Below, in pieces: positions 10,192-18,643 of a stretch of DNA of 64,000 nt. Each line of letters opens with the position of its first letter. The first letter of the stretch is position 1. The notes under the pieces were generated by a model. It searched no databases. It saw nothing but the letters and a program-made list of their open reading frames with translations, and had not been told where the DNA came from. Source of the DNA: Neochlamydia sp. S13 (GTDB taxonomy: Bacteria > Chlamydiota > Chlamydiia > Chlamydiales > Parachlamydiaceae); the NCBI RefSeq assembly GCF_000648235.2, contig NZ_AP017977.1, positions 2,522,668-2,586,667 on the forward strand, read 5' to 3'. Made by a program: the position numbers and the translations under genes.

Positions 10192-11269
10192 AACGCGAGT
10201 TATCGGATAAGAAAACAATTTAAAGCTGCTTCAAATCATGCCTTAAACTGTAAGCCAACTCATTAACTTTTGTTTTTCCGCAGAAGTAAATTGAATGCAG
10301 GGCTTACAGGGTTCATAAGCATAGGCCGCTATTCCGCTGATTAGATTGACAAAAAAATCCCAAGGGCTGCGATGTCGAGGATGTTCGATTTGACAAGAGT
10401 TTTCCAATTTATTGTTAACGCTTTCAATGATGCCTCGCTTTCTTAATAAAATCCTATCTACCAGTGACATTAGCTTGTTTTTTATATTTTTTCTAAGCCT
10501 AGTAATAATTTCTAAGCCCTTGTCGTAGAGCTTGATAGGTAACTGATGTGATATATATCACTTGTCGGCAAACATTTTGCCAAAAATGTTCTTAGAAAGA
10601 TCAGAGACAGGGACTTGGGTCTCCACATTTCCTGGGATTAACATATAAGCAAGGATTTCTCCTTTATCATTAATAATTAAATGTAATTTGAATCCATAAA
10701 AGTACCCTGTAGAAGTTTTTCCCCTTTTTGCTATTTTTTTAAAAACTAGGATGGGAGTGGATGCGACGGGTGTGGCATACTGCTAATAGAGTGGAATCAA
10801 TGAAAGAAATGCCTGTACACTCTCCTAAACAAGCTTGTGAATAAACAAAAAGAGAAAACAAGCATGTTTTCATTAGAGTGAGGAACTTATTATAGGAAAG
10901 AACATGAGGAAAATATTTCTGCAGCGAGGGAATGACCTGTCGCATAGAGTAATCTTTAAACGTTGTGTAGTCACTTTTATGAAACATGATGGCAATAATC
11001 ATCGCTTCACTTAATGATAATTTTGACCCTCTATTTCTTTTATTGCTTTTCCAATGAGTGGTTTTAAGTGGCTTTCAACCCATGTTGTGTGTCATTTAAC
11101 CTCAAATTGTTTACAAAAATCATCTACACCGCAAAAAATGTGGATTAATAAGTGGATATCTTTTTTCAATCATTTTGACCTTCCATGCTTTAAGCTTTTT
11201 TAGTACAAAATATTTTTAAAACATGTGAAGGTCTTTTTTCAACTATTTCCTTATCCGATAACTCGCGTT
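10192..11269 (-). mobile_element. IS982-family element, copy 1 (decayed)
   Basis: The element is bounded by perfect 20-bp terminal inverted repeats, AACGCGAGTTATCGGATAAG at 10192-10211 and its reverse complement at 11250-11269. GATT adjoins both ends as a likely 4-bp target duplication. The 1078-bp length fits IS982. The transposase inside is broken by several stops and frameshifts. Two further copies or fragments lie at 15847-16205 and 55947-56720. Confidence 0.85.
10243..11154 (-). pseudogene. IS982-family transposase, broken
   Basis: Fragments in different frames together rebuild an IS982 transposase. In order they are: VDDFCKQFE near 11130; KLSLSEAMIIAIMFHKSDY and FIDSTLLAVCH (11002-10739); a stretch resembling YFYGFKLHLIINDKGEIL; then LLRKRGIIESVNNKLENSC and QIEHPRHRSPWDFFVNLISG (10470-10243). 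The DDE nuclease order matches the family. Several frameshifts and in-frame stops, including one after DFCKQFEVK, make it inactive. Confidence 0.85.
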
Positions 11270-11534
11270 GATTAACTTTTCTAATCTATTTACCCCCGCT
11301 TTTAAATGCGCATTTTCGGCTCTTAGCTCTGCATTCTCTGCAAATAGCTGCTCATATGAAGATTGCATACTATTCAATATATGATTAAGTAAATATAAAC
11401 TCTAGAATTTGTCTTACTTATCAGAAAATAATTGATAACCCCCGTGGCCGCTTACCTCTATATCCTTAAAACCTTCTGAGTATATTATTTTGTCTTTTCA
11501 ATGCTATAGATGGTAAAGATAATTAGCTTTTCAG

Positions 11535-11739
11535 TTACATCCTAAAGCGCTGCTTAACTTCATCTGAGATGTTCTCCAGCGGATTTCCGTTTAACTTAAG
11601 ATCTAACCGTTCAGATAGCTGCTCCATCTGTGTCGGAAGGGAGGTAAGCTGGTTGTTCTCTAAGTTAAGGAATTGCAGCTGAGAAAACTGACCTATCTCT
11701 GCAGGAAGACTGGTGAGATGGTTATGATTTAAGTGCGGA
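11535..11739 (-). pseudogene. C-terminal fragment of an LRR gene
   Basis: A minus-strand frame ending at 11535 reads [33 protein letters not shown] and NPLENISDEVKQRFRM, then stop. It is about two and a half LRR units plus the usual C-terminal cap of the F-box-LRR family. The 5' part is missing: near 11737 the sequence switches into the conserved 3' flank of the next LRR gene. It shows that a gene was deleted here. Confidence 0.75.
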
Positions 11740-11759
11740 TTACTTGTTTAAAGATGAGA

Positions 11760-11790
11760 TGGCTAAAAATTTTTTATTTCATTTTAGCCA
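11760..11790 (-). terminator. Conserved 3' hairpin of F-box-LRR genes
   Basis: TGGCTAAAA pairs with TTTTAGCCA (9 bp) about 30-60 bases after the stop of the 11820-13439 gene. The same hairpin follows the 57802-59286 gene (59318-59346) and, with changes, the 59820 and 61629 genes. The A-rich loop and T-rich flank suit a transcription terminator. Confidence 0.5.
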
Positions 11791-11819
11791 CTCCGATTTA
11801 AGAAGTACTTACGGCCATT

Positions 11820-13439
11820 CTACAATTGAAAACGCTGCCTTATTTTCTCGGCGATATCTTTCAAAGGATTTTCCGCTAATTCAAGCGTTTGCAGCTTAGA
11901 CAGCCGCCCAATTTCTGCAGGCAGGCTGGTGAGCTGGTTGTGATTTAAGTAAAGCCGTTGCAGCTGAGGTAGCTGTCCGATTTCTGCGGGAAGGTTGATG
12001 AGCTGGTTTTGATTTAAGTTAAGCGCTCGCAGCTGAGACAATCGCCCGATTTCTGTAGGCAGACTGGTGAGCTGGTTTTGTTTTAATTCAAGCTTGGTAA
12101 GCTGAGACAATCGCCCGATTTCTGTAGGCAGACTGGTGAGCTGGTTTTGTTTTAATTCAAGCTTGGTAAGCTGAGACAAGTGCTCGATTTCTGCAGGAAG
12201 GCTGGTGAGCTGGTTTTGATTTAAGTTAAACGCTCGCAGCTGAGACAGCTGCCCGATTTCTGCAGGAAGGCTGGTAAGCTGGTTGTTGTTTAAGTAAAGC
12301 TCTTGCAGCTCAGACAGTTGCCCGATTTCTCTAGGAAGGCTGGTGAATTGGTTTTGATTTAAGTAAAGCCCTTGCAGCTCAGACAGCTGCTCGATTTCTG
12401 CAGGAAGGCTGATGAGCTGGTTTTGATGTAAGTAAAGCGTTTGCAGCTGAGACAGCTGCCCGATTTCTGCAGGCAGAGCGGTGAGATGGTTTTGATGTAA
12501 GTAAAGCGTTTGCAGCTGAGACAGCTGCCTGATTTCTGCAGGAAGGTTGGTGAGCTGGTTTTGATTTGAGTAAAGCTCTTGCAGCTGAGACAATTGACCT
12601 ATTTCTGCAGGAAGGCTGGTGAGCTGGTTTTGGCTTAAATCAAGCGTTTGCAGCTGAGACAATTGGCCGATTTCTGCTGGCAGAGCGGTGAGATGGTTTT
12701 GGCTTAATTGAAGCCATTGTAGCTGAGACAGTTGACCGATTTCTGCAGGCAGAGCGGTGAGATGGTTTTGGCTTAATTGAAGCCATTGTAGCTGAGACAG
12801 TTGCCAAATTTCTGCAGGCAGAGCGGTGAGATGGTTTTGATTTAAGTTAAGCTCTTGCAGCTGAGATAACTGGCCTATTTCTGGGGGTAAGTAAGTCAAG
12901 CCTGCTTTAGATAAATTTAAAACCAGGATGTTTTTGCAATTTTCTTCAATCCAATTTCTAAGAAGCTCTCCTTTTTTTCCTAGAGGCAAGTGCTTAATTT
13001 CTTCTCGGCTCAAGTATTCTTCCCCACCAGGAAGTTTTTTCCAAAGTAAAAGGCGATTAATATTTAAGAGATAAGAAGAGTAATTAGCCAGCGTTAAGCC
13101 TATTTTTTCTTCTGTTTTCCCTTTAAATTCTAAAGGAGAAATAGATTTAGCTAAGGTAAAAACTTGTTTAAAAACTTGATAAACTTTTTCAGTAGAGGTA
13201 AGTCCAGGATTGAGTTGATAAACTTTAGCTAACATAAGAGTTCGCTGGCTATTGGCATTCCCCCTGCGGAAATGAAGCTGGGCTATTTTCTTATAAAGGG
13301 AAGGCATCACTTCAGAAGCCAGCAGATAATGCCATCTTTTACAGACGCTAAATAAGGAAGGAACTGCGCAAGCCTCTAAGATAGGAAGCAGCAATTCATT
13401 AGGCAAGCTTTCAATAGATGTCGAGGAGAGAGGATGCAT
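11820..13439 (-). CDS. F-box-LRR protein, 15 repeats (putative host-directed effector)
   Basis: The 539-residue protein starts [20 protein letters not shown], an F-box (about residues 8-50), followed by a helical linker to about residue 165. Fifteen 23-residue LRRs of the form [15 protein letters not shown] follow, then the family cap [24 protein letters not shown] precedes the ATG. In known eukaryotic FBXL proteins the F-box binds Skp1 and LRRs choose the substrate, so a secreted ubiquitin-ligase adaptor is a reasonable inference. Two neighbouring 69-bp units (12032-12100 and 12101-12169) are identical, showing recent slippage. Its leader starts only 10-20 bases after the stop of the upstream paralog. 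Confidence 0.85.
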   Translation of the reverse strand: MHPLSSTSIESLPNELLLPILEACAVPSLFSVCKRWHYLLASEVMPSLYKKIAQLHFRRGNANSQRTLMLAKVYQLNPGLTSTEKVYQVFKQVFTLAKSISPLEFKGKTEEKIGLTLANYSSYLLNINRLLLWKKLPGGEEYLSREEIKHLPLGKKGELLRNWIEENCKNILVLNLSKAGLTYLPPEIGQLSQLQELNLNQNHLTALPAEIWQLSQLQWLQLSQNHLTALPAEIGQLSQLQWLQLSQNHLTALPAEIGQLSQLQTLDLSQNQLTSLPAEIGQLSQLQELYSNQNQLTNLPAEIRQLSQLQTLYLHQNHLTALPAEIGQLSQLQTLYLHQNQLISLPAEIEQLSELQGLYLNQNQFTSLPREIGQLSELQELYLNNNQLTSLPAEIGQLSQLRAFNLNQNQLTSLPAEIEHLSQLTKLELKQNQLTSLPTEIGRLSQLTKLELKQNQLTSLPTEIGRLSQLRALNLNQNQLINLPAEIGQLPQLQRLYLNHNQLTSLPAEIGRLSKLQTLELAENPLKDIAEKIRQRFQL

Positions 13440-13489
13440 TTTATTTCCTTGGGTAGTGATAACTTTTCAGCATTTTTATTTTTTAAAGG

Positions 13490-13529
13490 CAATATAAATA
13501 AATTAAAAAAGCAAGTCAAACGAATTCGT
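13490..13529 (-). promoter_or_regulatory. Shared leader/promoter of the 11820-13439 F-box-LRR gene
   Basis: On the minus strand the palindrome ACGAATTCGT (13520-13529) is directly followed by TTGACT (13514-13519), then a T/A-rich stretch with TATATT-like sequence about 16 bases on. The same block precedes five other copies of the gene family. It looks like a -35/-10 promoter with an overlapping operator; function is inferred. Confidence 0.55.
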
Positions 13530-13538
13530 ATGAAAACG

Positions 13539-15005
13539 CTACCTTATTTTTTCTGCAATATCTTTCAAAGGATTTTCCGCTAATTCAAGCGTTTGCAGCT
13601 TAGACAGCTGCCCGATTTCTACAGGCAGGCTGGTGAGCTGGTTTTGATTTAAGTAAAGCCGTGTCAGCTGAGACAACTGCCCGATTTCTGCAGGCAAGCT
13701 GGTGAGCTGGTTGTTGTTTAAGTAAAGCGCTCGCAGCTGAGACAATCGCTCGATTTCTGTAGGCAGACTGGTGAGCTGGTTGTTGTTTAAGTAAAGGAGT
13801 TGCAGCTGAGGTAGCTGTCCTATTTCTTGAGGAAGAGAAGTAAGTTGGTTATTTTCTAAGCTAAGCGTTTGCAGCTGAGGTAGCTGCCCTATCTCTGCAG
13901 GAAGGCTGGTGAGCTGGTTTTGATTTAAGTTAAGCGCTCGCAGCTGAGACAGCTGCCCGATTTCTGCAGGAAGGCTGGTAAGCTGGTTGTTGTTTAAGTA
14001 AAGCTCTTGCAGCTCAGACAGTTGCTCGATTTCTCCAGGAAGGCTGGAGAGCTGGTTTTGATTTAAGTTAAGCCATTGTAGCTCAGACAGCTGCCCAATT
14101 TCTGCAGGCAGATTGGTGAGCTGGTTTTGGCTTAAATCAAACGTTTGCAGCTGAGACAATTGCCTGATTTCTGTAGGCAGAGCGGTGAGCTGGTTTTGAT
14201 TTAAGTAAAGCACTTGCAGCTGAGACAATTGCCCGATTTCTGCAGGCAGAGCGGTGAGCTGGTTTTGACTTAAGTAAAGCAGTTGCAGCTGAGACAATTG
14301 CCCGATTTCTGCAGGCAGAGCGGTGAGCTGGTTTTGGCTTAAACCAATCCTTTGCAGCTGAGACAATTGCCGGATTTCTGTAGGCAGAGTGGTGAGCTGG
14401 TTTTCTATTAAGTTAAGCTTTTGCAGCTGAGACAATTGGCCTATTTCTGTGGGTAAATAAGTCAAGCCTGCTTTAGATAAATCCAAAGCCGTGATGTTTT
14501 TACAATTTTCTTCAATCCAATCTTTAAGAAGCTCTCCTTTTTTTCCTAGAGGCAAGTGCTTAATTTCTTCTCGGTTCAAGTATTCTTCCCCACCAGGAAG
14601 TTTTTTCCAAAGTAAAAGGCGATTAATATTTAAGAGATAAGAAGAGTAATTAGCCAGAGTTAAGCCTCTTTTTTCTTCTGTTTTCTCTTTAAATTCCAAA
14701 GGAGAAATAGATTTAGCTAAGGTAAAAACTTGTTTAAAAACTTGATAAGCTTTTTCAGTAGAGGTAAGTATAGGATTGAGTTGATAAACTTTAGCTAACA
14801 TAAGAGTTTGCTGGGTAGTGGCATTTCCCCGGGGGAAATGAAGCTGGGCTATTTGTTTATAAAGAGAAGGCATCACTTCAGAAGCCAGCAGATGATGCCA
14901 TCTTTTACAGACGCTAAATAAGGAAGAAACTGCGCAAGCCTCTAAGATAGGGAGCAGCAACTCATTAGGCAAGCTTTCAATAGAGGCCGAAGAGAGAGGA
15001 TGCAT
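13539..15005 (-). CDS. F-box-LRR protein, 13 repeats
   Basis: The start at 15005 ([20 protein letters not shown]) has AGGAAATAAA upstream and matches all paralogs. A longer frame from 15137 runs through the leader and is not used. The 488-residue product has the F-box, helical linker and 13 LRR units. It ends at KIR because the codon that is CAG in paralogs is TAG here, removing the last residues QRF(Q/R)L. Right after that stop the sequence jumps to the leader of the next paralog, so the 3' flank has been lost. Role as for the other F-box-LRR proteins: probable secreted ubiquitin-ligase adaptor (inference). Confidence 0.85.
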   Translation of the reverse strand: MHPLSSASIESLPNELLLPILEACAVSSLFSVCKRWHHLLASEVMPSLYKQIAQLHFPRGNATTQQTLMLAKVYQLNPILTSTEKAYQVFKQVFTLAKSISPLEFKEKTEEKRGLTLANYSSYLLNINRLLLWKKLPGGEEYLNREEIKHLPLGKKGELLKDWIEENCKNITALDLSKAGLTYLPTEIGQLSQLQKLNLIENQLTTLPTEIRQLSQLQRIGLSQNQLTALPAEIGQLSQLQLLYLSQNQLTALPAEIGQLSQLQVLYLNQNQLTALPTEIRQLSQLQTFDLSQNQLTNLPAEIGQLSELQWLNLNQNQLSSLPGEIEQLSELQELYLNNNQLTSLPAEIGQLSQLRALNLNQNQLTSLPAEIGQLPQLQTLSLENNQLTSLPQEIGQLPQLQLLYLNNNQLTSLPTEIERLSQLRALYLNNNQLTSLPAEIGQLSQLTRLYLNQNQLTSLPVEIGQLSKLQTLELAENPLKDIAEKIR

Positions 15006-15054
15006 TTTATTTCCTGGGGTAGTGATAACTTTTATCATTTTAATTTTTAAAGGC

Positions 15055-15099
15055 AATATAAAAAAATTAAAAAAGCAAGTCAAACGAATTCGTATCCTT
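15055..15099 (-). promoter_or_regulatory. Shared leader/promoter of the 13539-15005 F-box-LRR gene
   Basis: GATACGAATTCGT reads on the minus strand into TTGACTTGC. The palindrome is at 15084-15093 and TTGACT at 15078-15083, followed by a T-rich stretch and a TATATT-like element. It is nearly identical to the blocks before 57802, 59820, 61629 and 63921. IS1634-type debris directly abuts its upstream edge. Confidence 0.55.
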
Positions 15100-15119
15100 A
15101 TCACCAGGAGGGCATCAGC

Positions 15120-15600
15120 TAACTTGTTAGAGCGCAAGCTACTGTGCCTTGTAGGCGATAGCTAGATATAGAAGGTTTTTGCTCAGCTTTGGGCCCACCA
15201 AACGTAGCATGTTTTTGAGTTGCTATAATTTGAAGTTCAATCATCTGTATATATTTAAATTTTTTTTGCAAACTTATCTAATTTACGCTTAGCATCGCTT
15301 GGACATGAGAACTCTTGCTGCATGAGCTTAATAAAGGCTTTGGCTTCTTTTTCACTGCCCTTAAGGTAATGCTTGGCTAAGTAGGGTATTCTCTTTGATA
15401 GTTCACTTGGCTGAAAATGACTACCTATCTTTGTTCAAAGCCTGCATGGCAAGAGGTACTCTCAAAAGCTCGATAGCTTTCTACTATCTCTACAGTTTTG
15501 TCGTAAGGCACTTCAAATATGAGTTCTTTTACCTCTTTGATTTGCATGGGCACACGCGTGACAAATAAGCTTTGTTCTCTTTTAAAGATTTGTAAGGGAG
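15120..15600 (-). pseudogene. IS1634-type transposase C-terminal remnant
   Basis: Minus-strand pieces in different frames read LFVTRVPMQIKEVKELIFE, PYDKTVEIVESYRAFE, GFEQR, then IPYLAKHYLKGSEKEAKAF with CPSDAKRKLDKFAKKI, and finally [20 protein letters not shown]. This order matches the C-terminal half of IS1634/IS4-like transposases. Frameshifts and stops make it dead. A second copy in opposite orientation sits at 57200-57690, and both abut an F-box-LRR leader. Confidence 0.65.
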
Positions 15601-15613
15601 CTGGCTATGGAGG

Positions 15614-15846
15614 AACGTAAATGACTATGTGTGTAAATGGACAAAACGAAAATATCGCAAATACAATAGACACAAGATCAAAGCATGTCACTATATAGCA
15701 CAGATTGCAAAGTCTTCTCCCAATTTATTCGTTCATTGGAAGCTTGGTTATATACCAACAGTTTAGATAATGAGAGCCGGATGAGCCGAGAGGCTTCCGT
15801 CCGGCTTTAAGAGGGGATGGGAGTGAAATCCGCCTGCTCTACTCAC
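15614..15846 (+). mobile_element. Group II intron 3' end: maturase tail plus domains V and VI
   Basis: A frame at 15614-15766 reads VCKWTKRKYRKYNRHKI, then HYIAQIAKSSPNLFVHWKLG and a stop, the C-terminal end of group II intron reverse transcriptase/maturases. Just downstream, 15774-15807 is a 34-base hairpin of domain V form (starts GAGCCGGA, GAGA tetraloop, ends CCGGCTT with the two-base bulge). A domain VI-like hairpin follows to about 15846. The intron's 5' part is absent. The sequence after its 3' end is the middle of an IS982 transposase. Confidence 0.8.
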
Positions 15847-16205
15847 TTATCTCACCAATTGTTTATCAAGCTTTACGGCAGGGGCTTAGAAATTATTAAT
15901 AGGCTTAGAAAGAATATGAAAAACAAGCTAATGTCACTGGCAGATAAGATTTTATTAAAAAAGCGAGGTGATTGAAAGCGTTAACAATAAATTGAAAACC
16001 TCTTGTCAAATCGAACATCCTCGACATCGCAGCGCTTGAAATTTTTTTGTCAATCTAATCAGCGAAATAGTGGCCTATGCTTACGAGCCCTGTAAGCCCT
16101 GCATGCAATTTACTCGCATGGAAAAGCAAAAGTTAATGAGTTGGCTTACAGTTTAGGTATAATTTGAAGCAACCTTAGAGTGTTTTCTTATCCGATAACT
16201 CGCGT
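15847..16205 (+). mobile_element. IS982 fragment, 3' exon of the group II intron
   Basis: The fragment begins right after the intron end with a frame reading LSHQLFIKLYGRGLEIINRL, matching the copy at 10192-11269. It continues through LLKKRG, a frameshift, IESVNNKLKTSCQIEHPRH and YAYEPCKPCMQFT to a stop at about 16156. It ends at the IS982 terminal repeat CTTATCCGATAACTCGCGT (16187-16205). The 5' half of the IS is missing. Confidence 0.8.
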
Positions 16206-16417
16206 AGATTAATAAAAAATAGAAAGAAAAAGAGGCTATTATCCATATAATTGAGGCAAAAGGCTTACTTGTAACTTTTAAAGAATAGAGTTGTCTCTAG
16301 AAACGAAGTTTCAAACAGCCCAACCGTAAAGGAGCGAAGCTTTCTATCTGCCATTAAATTTCATTGGGGGCAGAGAATAATAAACGCTAAAAAATTAGGG
16401 GCAAACCATGACTTTAA

Positions 16418-18088
16418 CTATTTACAATAAGCAAGGGCTGCTTCAATGTCTTTAAACATAAGGTCTTTTCCAATGGCTTCTGCTATTCCTGAGTTAATAA
16501 ATAAATCATAGTTTTTATCATCGACATCAGCGAGCATAAATATTATGCCTTTCTTTTTACACTTCAATCCAAATTGCTTAATAGCTCGTAATCCAGTCGC
16601 GTCAATTAAGGGAGTTTTATGAAGACGTAGAATAAAAACTCGGGGGTGATAGTTTAATTGAAAAAGAACCTCATCGAGTAGATCAGCCACGCTATAGAAA
16701 AATGGCCCTCTAATCTCGAAAACTGTCACATCAGAGGGGATATCTTTTCGAAAAAGAAGTTCAGCATCAGAAGGTTCTGCTATTTCATTTTTATTCTCCT
16801 TCACTAAATTTTGACAAATTTCTACGGTAGTTTTGTCAGTCATTCGTTTCAGAAATAGCAGAGCTGCCAAAATAATACCGACTTGTACAGCAACCGTAAG
16901 ATCTATCAAAACGGTTAGTAAAAATGTGATGAGTAAAATAATTGCGTCACTCTGATGTCCTTTTAAAATTTCTATAACATGCGGCAGCTCGCTCATATTC
17001 CAAGCAACAAATGTTAGGACACCCGCCAGAGCCGCTAAGGGAATTTTCCCTGCTAGAGGAGCCAAAAAAAGCATAAGCAGAAGAAGGGTAATGGCATGAA
17101 TCATACCTGCTACAGGCGTTTTGGCCCCCATTCTTATGTTAGCTGAGGTACGGGCAATGGCTCCTGTTGCTGGAATGCCTCCAAAGATTACTGATCCTAT
17201 ATTTGCTAATCCTTGAGCCACTAGCTCTCCATTTGATCTATGTTTGGTTCCTATCATTCCGTCGGCCACAACAGCGGATAATAAAGACTCTATGGCTCCT
17301 AATAAAGCTATTGTAATGGCGTCAGGGAGTACCGCTTTAAAAAGATCATAGGAAAAGTGAGGAAGGGCTGGGCTGGGAAGAGTTCTAGGGATTTCTCCAA
17401 ATTTGGATTCAATAGTTTCAATAGGAAGATCAAAAAAATAGGCAGCAGTCGTAGCTAGAGTGATTGCAATGATTGCACCTGGCCATCTAGGATGATAATG
17501 CCTTAATACAAATATTAAGGTAAGCGTCGAAAAGGCAATTAAAAATGCCCATAGGTTCCATGTAGGTGCGATTTCATAATAAAATTTATACTTTTCAAGG
17601 AACTCAGAGGGAACTCTATCTGCCTCTAGTCCAAAAAAATCTTTAATTTGCGAAGAAAAAATAATCAGTGCGATGCCGGTGGTAAACCCTGTGATTACAG
17701 GGTAGGGAATAAATTTAAGAAGTACACCAAAGCGTGCCAACCCCATCAATACGATCAGGATACCCGCTATGAGGGTGGCCAAAGCTAAGCCTTCATATCC
17801 GTGCTTTTGTATGGCTGCATCTACGATGATAACAAAAGCTCCTGTTGGGCCCCCAATTTGCACACGGCTACCACCCAGCAAAGAAATGAGAAAACCCGCG
17901 ATAATTGCTGTAAATAATCCCCTTTCCGGTGACACCCCTGAAGCAATGGCGAAAGCCAGAGCCAATGGAAGCGCAATAACACCTACGCTGATTCCTGCAA
18001 AAAGATCATTTAAAAAGTATTCTTTTGAATAACCTTCACGAAAACATACAATGCTTTTGGGAATAAAATCCGTATATTTAGATTGCAT
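16418..18088 (-). CDS. SulP-family anion transporter with STAS domain
   Basis: A full-length SulP protein (556 residues from the ATG at 18088, which has AGGA upstream; a start at 18130 would add 14 residues). Signature stretches are AGISVGVIALPLALAFAIAS, GGSRVQIGGPTGAFV and GGIPATGAIARTSANIR in the membrane domain. A cytoplasmic STAS domain occupies the last 120 or so residues (FEIRGPFFYSVADLL; LIDATGLRAI). Such proteins carry sulfate, bicarbonate or dicarboxylates with H+ or Na+. The substrate is not predictable here. It is flanked by mobile-element debris on one side and rpoN on the other. Confidence 0.9.
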   Translation of the reverse strand: MQSKYTDFIPKSIVCFREGYSKEYFLNDLFAGISVGVIALPLALAFAIASGVSPERGLFTAIIAGFLISLLGGSRVQIGGPTGAFVIIVDAAIQKHGYEGLALATLIAGILIVLMGLARFGVLLKFIPYPVITGFTTGIALIIFSSQIKDFFGLEADRVPSEFLEKYKFYYEIAPTWNLWAFLIAFSTLTLIFVLRHYHPRWPGAIIAITLATTAAYFFDLPIETIESKFGEIPRTLPSPALPHFSYDLFKAVLPDAITIALLGAIESLLSAVVADGMIGTKHRSNGELVAQGLANIGSVIFGGIPATGAIARTSANIRMGAKTPVAGMIHAITLLLLMLFLAPLAGKIPLAALAGVLTFVAWNMSELPHVIEILKGHQSDAIILLITFLLTVLIDLTVAVQVGIILAALLFLKRMTDKTTVEICQNLVKENKNEIAEPSDAELLFRKDIPSDVTVFEIRGPFFYSVADLLDEVLFQLNYHPRVFILRLHKTPLIDATGLRAIKQFGLKCKKKGIIFMLADVDDKNYDLFINSGIAEAIGKDLMFKDIEAALAYCK

Positions 18089-18130
18089 AACTTGTCCTAC
18101 ATAATTAAATAAGCCAGTATCCCAGCACAA

Positions 18131-18643
18131 TAGCTTGCAAGGATGGAGAGATAATTTTTTGGCTAAAAGAAAAAGTCTCTTTTTCCATGCTCCCTTTATA
18201 TTTGCACCTGCTGCGAAATCAATCGTTTAAGTTTAACGACTTTAGCTCAACATACTAGCTTATTAACTGCTAGTAGGTTACATTACTAGGAAATGGTAAA
18301 ACGGCATATTTCCAAAGTAAAATTATAAGCGGCTGTTTCATCCTTTTCTATCTAGCATAACTTAAAATGTAAGCTCATTCATGCTAAAAATAAGGCTTTG
18401 CTCTTAAGTTTATAAATTAACTAAATATTTAGTTTAATTTACCATTCATGCTAGGCGGCGTAAATTTTTCAGCTAAATCATCTTTTCTCTATTTTTTAAG
18501 CAGTTTTTCTTAGTCGTCAGGATCTCTTTCTCCCAAGTTTATCGATTGCATTAAGTCCGTGTTAAACTCACTTCAACGGTTGAAAATTAAGGAAAAATAA
18601 AAAGTAAGTTGTTAACTCTTCCATATTTTTTAAGAACAAAGCT
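18131..18643. other. Intergenic region, no gene seen
   Basis: About 510 AT-rich bases upstream of the SulP gene and downstream of rpoN. I see no coding frame or RNA gene. The SulP promoter must lie here but is not distinct. Confidence 0.4.

Noticed and set aside
11820..15005. Regular 69-bp direct repeats resembling a CRISPR or satellite array
   Set aside because: The repeats are coding LRR units with no unique spacers; there are no cas genes and the period is exactly 23 codons.
15006..15137. Longer start for the 13539-15005 F-box-LRR gene (44 extra residues)
   Set aside because: The extension translates the palindrome leader and promoter. All paralogs start at the MHPLSS/MHPISS codon with an AAGGAAAT-type ribosome site.
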